From Annulohypoxylon bovei var. microspora (taxonomy: Eukaryota; Ascomycota; Sordariomycetes; Xylariales; Hypoxylaceae), in assembly GCA_022836615.1 (NCBI GenBank), contig MU405210.1, forward strand, positions 248,001-312,000: 64,000 nucleotides of DNA, given 5' to 3'. This document shows positions 45,450 to 57,659 of the stretch, piece after piece. Position 1 is the stretch's first letter; the number at the start of each line of letters is the position of its first letter. The notes under the pieces were generated by a model. That model saw only the letters and a list, made by a program, of their open reading frames with translations. It was not told where the DNA came from and made no database searches. Position numbers and translations under genes: made by a program.

Positions 45450-47307
45450 CCAAGGCGCTGGCTGGTGCTGTTCGCCATGAAAAATCACCCCATTTTTATG
45501 GGCTTATTCGACTAGCGCAGGTCCCCGAGATTCGAGGAATAAATAGAAACTGTGCACTGACATATCCACGCGAGCTTAGTTCGTCTAGCAGGTCTAGCAG
45601 GTCTGGCTTCACTATAGATTGGCATCGCTTGTCACGACTCACTTGCCAAGTAGCCCCTTGCTAAACCTTAAGGAGAAGCAGCAAGTATCAGGCAGCTTTC
45701 GTGGGGGTGTATGCAGCTCTTCGAACATCAGTGATACCGATCCTTCTATGCTAGTGTATTTGCTGGATGCATCTACGACTGGGCGATCTGCAGGATGCTG
45801 TACCAGCTTTCCCAGACTCGATATCTATAAGACTTAGCTAGTTCGGCTAGGGTCTAGGCTATCTTCTTCAAACCGGCTACAACAGCTCTCCAGAGTAAAG
45901 CCTAAATTGCGCGATACAAGCGCGCACGTATAGGACATCCGAAAAGGAAAGATCTACGAGATAGAGTAACTAACGTTACAGTATTGGCTGCTGTGTGGAT
46001 TGTCACTCTCAGCCTCATCCGGGTTGAATGAGGCTTGCACCGGTTTCTCCACAGCCGTCGGATGTAGCTTGTCTGGAAACACCACGCCTCGTATTGGTTC
46101 ATGGCCAAAGTCAGGTCACGATGATTCACAATTCGGCCTTGGCCAAATCCCTAACGACGTAGCCAATGAAGATGTGTTACACCTACTCCGGGATCAACCA
46201 AGTCGATCAGGTAGAAATTCCGCGAAAGGTTATTGGTTTTCGATCGGTGTCTTAGGTGTGTGTATTCTGTCCGCCTATGACATTAATTAGCAAGTCTAGC
46301 TAATTCTCGTCTCATTGACCGCAGGGAAAGAGACCAATAATCTCAGTACACAATGTTAGTCCATCTCCCTATATTTCGAATCAATAGAAGCGGTGAGCAC
46401 TTGTTGGCCTAGGGGGAAACCATCCGTAGCTTTGTCCTCCCCTTTCCAAGCGACCCGACAGCTGTCATTAAATTATAGATTGGTAAATAGTGCCCGAGTG
46501 TTCCCAAATCTCCAAGGGGTTCCCCAAGTCGGTAAATTCTTTCTAGAAGGATTCTGCATCCGCCATCGTCTGAAGCTAGTCGATATCCGGCATATGGCTT
46601 CACTTCTTTCGTTTTTGGAAGAAGTATCATTCAATGCGGAGGGCAGGTGGTATGTCTGTGCTTGGTCTAATAAATCCTTCCCCTTTCAACAATGATAATA
46701 CTGCCGCCTATCTTCGCCCTTCTAGGTCCTAGCTACTGGGGCTATCGCATAATCCGTGTTAGGGTCGATTTTTAAGGCTGTTTTATTTACCCAGGGGTTG
46801 GCGATCTGATTGACTTGCCCTTGCGGTGTGGTAGGGCGTGGAGACACGACATTGGGCTGAGTTACTTCGCGTCGTGCAGTCCTACGGCCGTCCGTCATAC
46901 ATGATACAACACAACCCAGATTCCCGGTTGATCGATCCGTACCTAGCCTGTCTCCTATGTATCTATTCGTTCTGATTGGTGGGTTAGATAGACCCAGGGG
47001 AGTCTGAATTGCCAATTCATTTATGTTGCGACTAAATCAACGTCAATCCATGTTGCGAGGAGCGAAGAACGTTGCTGATGAATCCAATGTCGGACCTCAC
47101 TATTAGCATCTTATATGCATCCCAGAATACGAAGCAGGTACATAATGATACACAATCCATATACACATGATCCGCTGTGTGGTCAGTATGATGGACCACA
47201 AAGTATCCCTGGCCCTTGCCATTAACACTGAAGATGTTGGCTTTCCCGAAGACTGCATAGAACGATGGCTCATGAATCCCATTGCAAGATCCCATATTTG
47301 GGTCGTT

Positions 47308-48371
47308 CTATCTCTTGACCCATGTAGGCCGCTTCCTCGCCTTGAGGTGACCGGCCTTCTTCCTTTCGACCTTCCTCGGATCACGAGTGAGGCAACCAGC
47401 TGGATGAACTAGGTTAGAAGAGTGCTACGCAATCATCCGTAAGTTTAATATTCTGACTTACCTTTCCTGAGGGGTGTCTTCAGCGCCGGCTCGTGGACGG
47501 CCAAGGCCTTGGAAATGGCCATTGCAAGTGATTCAGCTTGTCCTGTGGTTCCACCACCTTCCACAAGAGCATAGACATTGTACTTGTCTATTCTCTCCAT
47601 TGTTTTCAATCCCCAAAGCGCACTTTCTCGGTCGTGGACCCTCCCAAATGCATCATTGATAGTCTTTCCATTGATGAGAACTTCTCCAGTCCCCTCCACA
47701 AGCCAGGCTCTTGCAACTGAAGATTTCCGTCTGCCGACGCCGTGTGACCTGCCAAACTTATCGATCGGAATAGGCTTGGCGGTGTTGAGGTAGATGTTAA
47801 TGTCTCGTTTGAATGGTCTAATGCCTTGTATGACCTCCTCGGGCATTAAATCGGGGTGAATTTGATTTAATCTCTTAACCAACCTAATACAGATCGCGAA
47901 GTCTCTCGCTTTCACACCTTCACCAACCGACAACCGATACTGCTCCCTCGTCTTCCATGCTACCCGCTGGGCTTGATTCGGGGCAGCGGTGGGAAGCCGA
48001 CCATATTTCCGAGAAAGGTCCTGAACTAGGACGAAGCTGTCGTTGAATTCCGTTTGCCGCGAAAAATAGGACGGGGACACCGGCATAGCACGCCTGTAAA
48101 AGTCTTTCAGCTTCTCTTTGGGAGAGTCTTCTCCAACAGCCTGCTCTCCAACAGCCTCTTCTTCCATAGCCTGCTTAAATGTCCCCAACGAATAAAATTC
48201 CTCGGTTTGGCTACCGTTTCGGTTATTGTTTTGGCTATCTATAGTCGTTGCGAACGTTCGGCATGATTTCGAGCTCGTAGCGGCTCTTATGGATGTTGAA
48301 GATCGAGAATGTCGAGGGATAGTCGGCCGGAGATCTCTAAGACAGCGAAAGCCATATCTCAGAGAGGACAT
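47308..48371 (-). CDS. Mitochondrial small-subunit ribosomal protein uS9m (MRPS9)
   Basis: Component of the mitochondrial ribosome small subunit. Two exons, 47462-48371 and 47308-47399, give 333 aa. The N-terminus (MSSLRYGFRCLRDLRPTIPR, then Ser/Arg-rich sequence) is a mitochondrial targeting peptide. The uS9 domain occupies the last ~130 residues: GRSHGVGRRKSSVARAWLVE, GEVLINGKTINDAFGR, GGGTTGQAESLAMAISKAL and, after the intron, CLTRDPRKVERKKAGHLKAR ending PTWVKR, the conserved basic tail that reaches the decoding site. The N-terminal extension of about 200 residues is usual for fungal mitochondrial S9. It is divergent from eEF1B-gamma. Confidence 0.94.
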
Positions 48372-48783
48372 TTTGTCTATCGTATCCGATTCATGACCTT
48401 GTGCCGGCCTATATGCTGAGCTTGGTCGTCGTAGTGGCCAATAAGACTACGTATGTTGAAATTGTATGAAGCACTTTTCAAAGTTTCGCGGGCATTGGAA
48501 TCTCCACCTAAATTCAATTGGCCGGTATATTAGATCTTCCGATTACCGAATTAGACCCTAGAGATGGAAGGTGGTGGTTCGGGTTTCGACCAGACTTTAA
48601 TAGGTGGGGCAGAGTCAGTGCCTGATTGAAATTTGAATTGAGCCACAGAGCAAATGCCCCGCCTCCCTCTTTTGCGTGTGAAAAAAAAAATTCCCTTGAG
48701 TCAAAGTTCAACTTTAGAACTTCTCTCAACACTTCCTCTTCTTCTTTCCTTCAACTCGACCAGCATCAGATTTCGGAGCAACC
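48372..48783. promoter_or_regulatory. Bidirectional promoter, uS9m / eEF1B-gamma
   Basis: 412 bp between head-to-head translation genes. The last ~100 bases before the eEF1B-gamma start are strongly C/T-rich (CTTCCTCTTCTTCTTTCC), a common feature of highly expressed fungal promoters. Function is inferred from position. Confidence 0.55.
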
Positions 48784-50369
48784 ATGGCGTTCGGAAAGAT
48801 CTACACCAAGGAGGTGAGTGACTGAATAGCTAACTATGTATTTACATACATAGTCGTGTGTTGTGTACCGTTATCGTTTCTTTAAAAAGCTGACATGACT
48901 TTTTTATCGCACAGCTCAACCCCCGCACCACCGCCATCCTCGCGGTTGCGAAGGCCAACGGGCTGGACTTGGATGTCGTTGAGGTTGACACAACCAAGCC
49001 GACCCCCGAGTTCCTTAAGGTGAACCCTCTTAGCAAGGTTCCCGCCTTCGTCGGCAGCGATGGTTACGTCCTGACCGAGTGCATGGCTATCGCCATCTAC
49101 AGTACGCGTTTTTTTTTTCTCTTTCCATATTTGAATTTCGTTACTGGCAGCATTGCCGAATGCGTTTAAATGATGACCTAGACATTACTCTAACAGTTAT
49201 CCCTATCTGAAACATCTCTGTTGATCATGGTTCTAATTTCTGATTTATCGCCTATCATTCCTTACTTTTGCTCAGTAAAGATGGTGTGAAAATTTGCTAA
49301 CATTTCACCACCAGTCACTTCACAGAACGAGAAGACCACCCTCCTCGGCAAGACCAAGCAAGAGTAAGTCGAAGTACAGTACTTCATAGAGACCTACATA
49401 CTAACATTCTATAGCTATGCTTCTATCCTGAAGTGGCTGTCGTTCTTCAACACCGAGGTTCTCCCCAAGCTCGGTGCTTGGTACCGCCCTCTCCTTGGCT
49501 GGGACCAGTACAACAAGAAGTCCGTTGACGAGGCAGCCAAGGGTGCCGCTAAGGTTATTGATGTCGTCGAGGAGCACCTTCTACACAACACCTACCTGGT
49601 TGGCGAGCGCATCACCCTCGCTGATCTGTTTGCCGCCGGCATTGTCTCCCGCGGTTTCCAGTTCTTCTATGACAAGAAGTGGCGTGCTGAGCACCCCAAC
49701 GTCGCCCGATGGTACGAGACTGTTTACAACCAGCCTATCTACAGCGACGTCGCTAAGCCTTTCGAGCTTCTCGACACCCCTAAGTTGACCAATGTCGCCC
49801 CCAAGAAGCCTGAGCAGCCTAAGCCTGCTAAGGCGGCCCCCAAGCCCGCTCCTGAGGAGGAAGAGGCTGCGCCTGCTCCCAAACCTAAGCACCCCATCGA
49901 CCTACTACCGCGATCCGAGTTCGCTCTTGACGAGTGGAAGCGTTACTACTCGAACCATGACGAGGATGTCTCTATCAAGTGGTTCTTCGAGAACGTTCCC
50001 TTCAAGGATTACTCCATCTGGAGGGTTAAGTATAAGTACAACGATGAGTTGACTTTGACTTTCATGTCCAACAATCTTATCGGTGGTTTCAACACCCGTC
50101 TTGAGGGTTCTCGCAAGTACTTATTCGGTTGCGCCTCCGTATATGGCGAGAACAACGACTCGGTCATCGAGGGTGCCTTTGTCATCCGAGGCGATGAATA
50201 CGTCCCTGTCTTTGACGTCGCTCCGGACTACGAGAGCTACGAGTTCACCAAGCTCGACCCCACCAGCGAGGATGACAAGGCCTTTGTCCAGTCTATGTGG
50301 ACATGGGACAAGCCCGTTGTCCACAACGGCAAGGAGTACAAGCACGCCGATGGCAAGGTCTTCAAATAA
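48784..50369 (+). CDS. Translation elongation factor 1B gamma subunit
   Basis: Structural subunit of the eEF1B guanine-nucleotide exchange complex that recharges eEF1A. Four exons: 48784-48813, 48915-49101, 49315-49363 and 49415-50369, giving 406 aa. A glutathione-transferase-like N-domain covers about residues 1-80 (NPRTTAILAVAKANGLDLDV, KVPAFVG) and a GST C-domain about 90-205 (YLVGERITLADLFAAG). A Pro/Lys/Ala/Glu linker follows. The eEF1-gamma C-terminal domain starts near residue 245 (HPIDLLPRSEFALDEWKRYYSN) and contains SIKWFFENVPFKDYSIWR and the final WTWDKPVVHNGKEYKHADGK. Coding sequence after the introns uses C-ending codons heavily, consistent with high expression. Confidence 0.96.
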
Positions 50370-51457
50370 GCTAGTGCGATATGGATGGGCGTGATACCGA
50401 ATAGTTACGAGGTGACGAGATCATGCAAATGGAGGGTAGGCTTTACGGGACAATGAATACCACGACAATGATAGTCACGCTTGTAGGTAGCAGACTAAAT
50501 CCTATATAGGATCTTAATTATGCTATTGATCAACCAATTAATATTTTCTATTAACGTGCAATGCATTATTTGGGTAGGATAAAGAAATTAGGGTGTTGAT
50601 TACCTATCCTTATGTGCCTGACAAAAGACTGTTTAGTTAATCATTGATGAAAGAGTGTCCCTTTAAGGTCAAAGGGGTCATCGTGGCAAATTATGTAGTT
50701 TCATACGGAAAGTACTATAAAGCTACATGCGTTCGTCGACTTTGTTCAAACGACCACCCCCAAATCAAAACAACATTTACACACGTCACAGCGCTACGTT
50801 TTACTTGATATTATCATCAACGTCACAAACCACAACTATGAAGGGCAAGACTCAGCAGATCCGAAAAAGCGACGAGGTCGGTCTAAGTATGACCAGGCCT
50901 GGCGAGACCACTCTATGCTCTGTTATGTAGGATGATGGTCCCCCTTTTACATGGGTATCGCTATGTAGTACGGAGACTAAAGGAGGAGTAGATTATAGGA
51001 AAGAGGCATGGTGGAAGGGAAGTGGTCGATATCTATTTTATGAGTAGAGACTTCTGGTTTATGTAATGAATTCATGATTTATGTTTCCACGACCTCACTC
51101 CTTTGCTTCAAAATGCAGTGATCTTGTAAAATCAGTAAGCATCGTATACCCTTAGCCTTGGTCTAGAGTATTCAGATTTATATGTAGGGTCTAGCTTAAC
51201 GAGACGGGTCGGAATAGGGCTCGGATACGGGGCGATGTGCTATACGGTACCGGAGACTAGACGCCGGCGGGTGAAGGAGTTGGGACTTAGAATTAGATAC
51301 ATGGAAAAACAGGCGAAGTGTTTTGCAAAACCATTTGCTCATGTCTATCTAGATATTGCCAAATAGATCCAATCCAGTACTCCTTGCAAATATCCGCGCC
51401 TCACATGGCAATACGCATTCCCATGTCGCATCACAACCTGCTTCTCCCCACGGGCAA
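50370..51457. other. Spacer between eEF1B-gamma and FMN reductase
   Basis: About 1.1 kb between convergent genes. A 30-codon ATG ORF at 50838-50930 (MKGKTQQIRKSDE) sits behind a leader-like sequence but is too short to call. Nothing else is recognised. Confidence 0.5.
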
Positions 51458-52177
51458 TTACGGCCTAGGAGGAGCATTGGCCGGGGTGTTCGGCTGCAGC
51501 AGCAAGGCCTTCAGATCCTCGGCAGCCTGCAGTATGCTCTCGGTCTGCTCCGCCTCCCAGGCCTTCAGCGTGGCGTCGCCGAGCCTACCACCGCCAACGG
51601 CGCCGAAGATGTCGGGCTTGCTGAAGGGCAGGGCGGGGCGGGTCTCGGCGACACGCAGGCCCATGCCGCTGAGGGAGCCCTTGACCTGCTCGGAGGCGGC
51701 GCCGCCGCCCTGGGTGCCGTAGCTGACGATGGCGGCCGGCTTGCCCTTCCACTCGTTCAGCAGGTAGTCGATCGCGTTCTTGGTCCCGCCCGCCACGCCG
51801 TAGTTGTACTCCGGGATCACCAGCACGTACCCGTCGTGCTTGCCGATCTCGGCGCTCCACGCGCGCGAGTGCTCGTACTTGAACTGCGCTTTCTCGGGGA
51901 CCACTGGTTTGTTAAGCTGGTTAGATATGATTCCAACGAACCCCTAAGCACGCAGGGCGAGTAATGATGACAGGGGCTTGTTGCGGGACGTACTAGCTGG
52001 GGCTACCGGTTCGTTGTATACGGGCAGGTTGAACTTCACGAGGTCGACGCTTGCGAGAGATATCCCGGCCGATGATAACGGCTTCTCGATGATCTTCTCG
52101 ACGAAGGAGGCTACCGTTGGGCCGACCCGAGCGCCGCGGGTGCTCATGGTGATGAGAGCGACTGATTTGGAAGTCAT
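51458..52177 (-). CDS. NADPH-dependent FMN reductase-like flavoprotein
   Basis: Small flavodoxin-fold quinone/FMN reductase of the NADPH-dependent FMN reductase family (yeast Lot6 is a relative). Two exons, 51994-52177 and 51458-51903, give 209 aa. The phosphate-binding loop region is VALITMSTRGARVGPTVASF, and the diagnostic VIPEYNYGVAGGTKNAIDYL segment stacks against the flavin. IVSYGTQGGGAASEQV follows. Family proteins are cytosolic dimers that reduce quinones or azo dyes; the physiological substrate here is unknown. Exon 2 is markedly GC-rich. There are no gene neighbours suggesting a pathway. Confidence 0.9.
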
Positions 52178-53298
52178 TTTTCTGTTTCCTGTCCTAAACT
52201 TTTAGATATTTAGACTGATGGGTAGAAAATAGCTGCTGATGCTTAATGTTGATGCTAGGTACAGCCTTGTTTCGTCAAAGTTGCTCAACTTCTATAGATG
52301 TCGTGCCTCCCATTACGGCATACCAATCCCTTATATATGCACACCCGGCATGTAAGAAATGACACAGCCCTACGATGGAATCAGATAGAGCTCCTGAGTG
52401 ATATGTCATACTCGCCGGTCGGAGTTGTCTACTCCGTTGTTGGGGCCGAAATTATCACTTATAAAGAAACTGCGACCGATTGTGACGACTGGAAGGCGGC
52501 ACGTCGGAGACTTTTGCTGTTCCAACAGGTCGGTCTTTCTTTCTATGGCTGATTACGACAGATTGAAATCACGAGTTTTGATTGGATGAGATGACCAGAT
52601 TGGGCTGAATCGAGCAATTGGCCCTGCTGGCCGGGACCGAGGAACATTTGTCAGGTATACGGAAGGCGGGGAGGGCTTGGAATCCCGATGAGCGACTACT
52701 TCCCCCGAACAAATACGCGGCAATTACTTTCAACACCTAATAACCACTAATCCCCTTACCGCATCGGGCCTCTACCTTCGAGATTTCTTCACATCAGATC
52801 AGAGATCAGAATCCCTCGCGTGCGTTATTAAACAAGCGCTGACAGCTTACGAACGGTTGTCAATGCATTGGCGACGGGGCTTTAGCGGGTAAAGCTCCGT
52901 CCGCCAAGTCAGGTACCCGATCTTGCCGATTGCCTTCTTAATAACCACCGACGCCTTATATCGTAGCCTTCTTAAATATTTTAGGAATCGTGTCAAATCG
53001 TCATATATTACCACGGTCTTACGTAGTCACTTAGGCACCAGAGAAGCCCCCAAACATAGTCCGTTGAAAAGCAACTCGGGGCTAAATGATACGTCACATT
53101 AATAATAACAATTGACGTAATGCATAAGTCCTACATAACACCTTGATATTTAATTCTATTAGAGTAGCCTCTAAATCCAACAACCGATTTTCTTCTTTAA
53201 ACGCAAAGACTTCTAAGCACACCGTCAAAAGATATTGCTACAAGAGCTACTCATTTTAAGAAACAAGCCTGTCGTCTACCTAGTCTAAGGATTTAAAT
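52178..53298. other. Spacer upstream of FMN reductase
   Basis: 1.1 kb without a supportable gene. An 84-codon frame at 52298-52552 has no recognisable feature. Confidence 0.5.
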
Positions 53299-53919
53299 CT
53301 ATGATTTCGAATTCAGAGTCAGTGTTAGGATGGAGGAATTTGAATCTAAAGTCAGGTTCTCAACACCTTTTGCTAACCGAATCTCCTCTCCCGTCAAACT
53401 GCACTCCCCGAGTTCCATCTCTCGGCGTTCCATGGCTATTTGTTGAACGTCATTCTCTATGGTCTGTTGCATAGAGGCTGCTGGATTTACCGTTCTAGGA
53501 CGTGTGAGAGTCTTAGGGATATCGAGATTGTTCTCTTCGATGAAGTCTTTCATGCCGTTCTAATACACCACTGCCTCGGGGTTCTCGTGAACTTTCAATG
53601 CTCCTAATTTACCATTGGGGATCTTCACTTGACTGCTATTGGTGTGGTGGCCTTGAATATGACGACGAAGGTTGGTTGGATGTATTATCTTTCTGATATT
53701 TGAGCAGAGCGTGTCATTGCTTATTGGCATCCGGCAGAAAACCTGACCAGGTGGGACCAGGACCGTTTGGACTTTTATATCGAAAGCAGGAACATTCGCA
53801 GGGCGTACGGAGTGGTCGATATACCACCGATAGCTAGGCATGGATTTGTAAGAGCCAACGCGAGGCGGTATGTTGCTATTGGTGGTGGCGGCCGTAATGG
53901 TGAGTTTCCTCGAAAACAT
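53299..53919 (-). CDS. Possible small C2H2-type zinc-finger protein (or decaying gene)
   Basis: Two ORFs in the same frame are separated only by a TAG at 53560-53562. The upstream part ends in a zinc-finger-like segment (FCRMPISNDTLC, then RKIIHPTNLRRHIQGHH) and the downstream part is acidic and helical. A 69-nt in-frame intron (53560-53628, donor GTGAAG, acceptor TATTAG) would remove the stop and give about 183 aa. Its donor is weak and I see no branch site, so a true premature stop is equally possible. The start ATG at 53919 is uncertain, since another frame is open upstream. No close family is recognised. Confidence 0.35.
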
Positions 53920-54403
53920 TGACAATATCTACTGTCTGCAATATCTTCAAGCGCCATAACCAAGTGTGTATCTTAGTGCTGCATATTTCATAAATGGGAT
54001 AAAATTGTCTCAAAATAGATATTAGTCAACCTATAAGAGAAGGTCTTGAGAGGGAACTATTGTCCCCCATGGTCAATATGTTGTTAATGCTCCATCAACT
54101 AATACCTACGAGTAGAACTGGCTATATGATTTAATTAAATTGTAACATTTCACTTATGGGTGCTTATATCGTTTATCCACGCAGTGCGGACGTACATTTA
54201 CTTGCAATCGCATATTGGCATTGGGTACTTTTTAACCGTAAGCCTCTTGATAACGCACCGATGTACCTTGCTACATAGTCGACCAACGAAATTCCCGAGA
54301 ACGATTCTTAAAAACCTGCTTAGAATGTTTCGGAGGCACCCACTCTTACCTGGCCATTCATCATGTCGTGAACTTTTGGTCTACCTAACCCCATTTCCCA
54401 AAC
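53920..54403. other. Spacer between zinc-finger ORF and CSE1
   Basis: About 480 bp, AT-rich, with no gene seen. Confidence 0.5.
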
Positions 54404-57400
54404 CTAACCTACGTAGATCGCCATGGCCGCTTTACCCTCATCCGAGAGTCTCTCCATGGTGTACTTAGCAACAGCCCCATTGTGCCGAGCATTGGCGTTA
54501 GTAAGATACTGGTGTACCCAAACCTTGACGTCCTGGATCTCAGGGTAGACATCCTGGATAGCTTTCTTGCACGTGTTGAGGGCAGTGAAGCCCATACCGA
54601 ACCCAATGTCGTCCACGTCTGCCTCGTTGACCACATCATCGCCTACACCACTCGCTACCTTGGGTGCATTCAACAGCAACTTCAGCATTGCCTCGCATGT
54701 ATATCGCCACCCCTTTTGGTAACGCTGGGCAAAAGCCGCGCTGTCTCCTAATGACTTGGCGAAGGATATGACGGCAAGTTTGCGATCGACTGGGCGGTTC
54801 AGCAGATCTGAAGTCGGAAGAACGATGCTGAGGTAGATCTGAACGAAAAGGTTGTTTTGAACTAGATCTACCTGGCTGACGAAGAAATCGGTACCAAGAC
54901 CGGCGTCCACTCTGGCCGACACCAGGTGGTAAAATCGGACAAATCGTAATTTGAACGATTCGGATGGCGTGCCTTGGAGTTTTGTGAAGAGAAGAGCTAG
55001 GATCTCCTTGAAATAAGGCTCAAGCGCGTTCCTATCAATCGATAAAACAATTGATTCTAGTAAGTCGAACGCGTTCTGTTCCGTCTTCTTGCTGCGAAGA
55101 AGGTTTTGGAAAATGCCAAGAACCGGTTGGACTTGGTTTTCCGCTACTATAGAGCGGGACGCTCTAGGTATTATCGCTGCCAGTAATCGTGTAAGGGCAG
55201 GGACGTTTCCTCTTGTTTCCCAAAGCGTTGGCATCATCAAGGGAGTTATCAGTGCTTGGAAGTTACCGGAGAGAGCTCCTGATGGCTCTAGCTCTAACAG
55301 CTTCGCCAAGATCTGGAATACGTATGGGATAAACTCTAGAAAGAAATTTGTTAGTGCTAAATGTCTTCGTGCAAGGGAAGAGTATACGTACCATTCACTT
55401 CCTCTGCAATAATTTGATTGAAGGGCTCCCATAGGCGATTCTCAAGTTTCGACGCTCCGCTAGCCGAGCCGTACCTGCATTTCTCTTAGTTAAGACCCTA
55501 AAAATGAAACGAACCAAAGATGGAACATACGTTACGACAGCGCCTAGGGCCTCAAAGTGATAGTAATAGAAACGGGGGTTACTCGGGTTGGCCTTGATGA
55601 TATTTGTGATTCCTACCAAATGGTCGAGGATCATATCGGCAAAGCCGAGAATGCCGGTGTTCATAACAATCAGTACACGCATGATGCAGCGCATGAGAAA
55701 CTCGTTCTCTTGCAGCTTTGCCGGAGAGTTCTCCTTTTCCACGAGCTTAAATAGATGGTCAAGGAGATCTTTCGCAACAGGCTCAATGTCAGCCCTACCA
55801 AAAAAGCGGACACCGGCATCATCTGATAAGAACAAAAGTCTCTCGACGCAAATAGCAGCGTAGGTATAAACAACGTAGTTCGACGAGCCTAGATTTTGAA
55901 CTAGGGGTTGGAAAGCCGCTTGCCATTGCTCTTTCGACAATTGACTTCGGAAGGTGTACAAGTATTTGATAGCATCGACCTTGGAGATTGGCTCGACACC
56001 AGCGTCTGAAATTAGGTCATTCGCAATGTGTTGTTGGAAGAAGTCGACCACGTTGACCAGAGGGTTTACGGTTCTAACACCGTGTGCCGCGGTCACGGCA
56101 CCTTTGGCCGCGACAGCAAGGAATAACGAGATGGCTGTATCCTTGTCCTTCCAATTCGTCTTGCCTTGCTCTAAGTAATGATTGATATACCTCCCAGCAA
56201 CACTGGTGACTAATGATTCGAAGTTGCCTTGAAGCTGCTTCAAGAAGTCGGTGGCTGCTCTTCGTCGGGAATCCGTATCCGATCCCTCAAGATCACGCCG
56301 AATAAACTCAATGGGCTCATCTTCGAACAGCTCGACATCGGATTCTCTTAGAGCAACATTAGGTAGAATCACCTTCTCTACGACCTGGTTCAGAACATTT
56401 TCGTTGTTGAACGAGGTGGAGTGTTTCGGAGAGGCGGCGATTGCTGTTAGGAAATGTAGCGCCTTGCTGACGAGGTTATCATACTTAGTCTCAGGTCCGA
56501 TGGCGGAGAGCAAATTCCATGCACTGCTAATGAAGACCTGGGTATATCGACCAAAATCTTCGTCGAACTTAGTCACATAGAGTTGCAAAACCTCGCAGAT
56601 GTCGGCTTTGACTATTTCGATGACACCCGCTTCCGAATCCTCGTCCGTCGCTAACAGCGGATTCTCGTAAGTCAAGTATTTGTGAAGTAGAGTCGAAACA
56701 TGCTCTAAGTTCGATTCGAATTGTGGCGGCATGTCCTGGCAAGATAGGTCGTAGAATACTTTTATTAGTAGACTCATGGTATCGAAGTAGCCCCTCAAGG
56801 CCACCTCGTCGTTAGCATGGGCGGTGATCTGCTGATCCGTAGCCTGCACTAATATTAGTTTGAAATGGCTTGGGAGCGGCTTATCAGGGAGCCGAGCTAA
56901 CTTACACTTAGAAGATTAAGGAATGGGACGGCAAAGCCGCCGAGGACATGGTTAATCTCGGTGTACAGACTGTCGGAGCGGTATAGGGGTCGCCATCTGG
57001 CGAAGATGGAGTGGGCGACTTCCAGTACTCCATTGTTGATCTTGAAGTTATCAGGCGAGAACCGTGATACGAGGTCGGTAACAAGTGTATCCCATCGATC
57101 CCAGAAGTCGGAGTCGGCAATTAAGCTAATGGCTTCTCCTAGTTGTGTTTGAATGGTAGCGGGGCAAGCGATCATGAGCCCAATAAGCTCCTGCTTTATC
57201 GTGTTGACCTCGTCGATGGGAAGCTTGTAGTTTCGATCCTCATCCTGTGCGATATTAACATTAGCATCAAATGTCTTGTAGCGTTATGGGAGGTTCATGG
57301 TAGCAACATACTACATAGTTGTGTCGGATGAAATTCTTGAAGCAGAGTGCACCCGAGAGACGGATCTTGGGTTCGAGACTCTCAGTTGCGACAATCTTGA

Positions 57401-57659
57401 GTAACTGAAGCGAGAATTGAGGCTTCTTCTCCTCAAGCTTAAGTGCAGCCTCAGCTACCATTCAAAGTTAGCTATGATATTCCTATGAACTAATGCGTGG
57501 CAGATGGGGATGTGAATAGAGTCAAATAATAGCACCACCACCACTACCACCACCACAAGGTGGGGCAGCAGAGGAGCTCTCTTACGTACCTTTCTTGTGT
57601 TTGATGGGATCAAGAGTCGCATCCAACAGCTGGGCGATCTGGCCCAAATCTGAAGCCAT
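54404..57659 (-). CDS. CSE1: CSE1/exportin-2, importin-alpha re-export receptor
   Basis: Importin-beta-family exportin that returns importin-alpha to the cytoplasm with RanGTP. Six exons: 57590-57659, 57312-57454, 56906-57244, 55531-56843, 55392-55474 and 54404-55335. All phases are consistent, giving 959 aa, the family's normal length. The N-terminal region (MASDLGQIAQLLDATLDP, SLQLLKIVATESLEPKIRLS, ALCFKNFIRHNYV) is the importin-beta N-terminal domain that contacts Ran. The Cse1 domain follows (LGEAISLIADSDFWDRWDTL, LIKVFYDLSCQDMPPQFE). The C-terminal CAS/CSE1 domain includes YVFQILAKLLELEP, KLRFVRFYHLVSAR and FGMGFTALNTCKKAIQDVYP. Intron 1 contains a CAC/CCA microsatellite (about 57536-57556). 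Confidence 0.95.

Larger units (their letters stand above)
40733..47307. other. 6.6-kb gene-poor region with repeats and possible relics
   Basis: No intact gene is recognised. 40733-44600 contains short tandem repeats (42661-42708, 43581-43618) and TACCTAGGTA at 43733-43742 and 44563-44572. 44690-45060 and 46000-46730 contain coding-like stretches in shifting frames (see findings). A palindromic element lies at 45303-45449. A CTAGCAGGT tandem motif lies near 45590. Confidence 0.5.

Noticed and set aside
47032..47295. 87-codon minus-strand ORF downstream of uS9m (Cys/Tyr/Phe-rich)
   Set aside because: It overlaps the 3' end and UTR of uS9m in another frame and has no recognisable domain.
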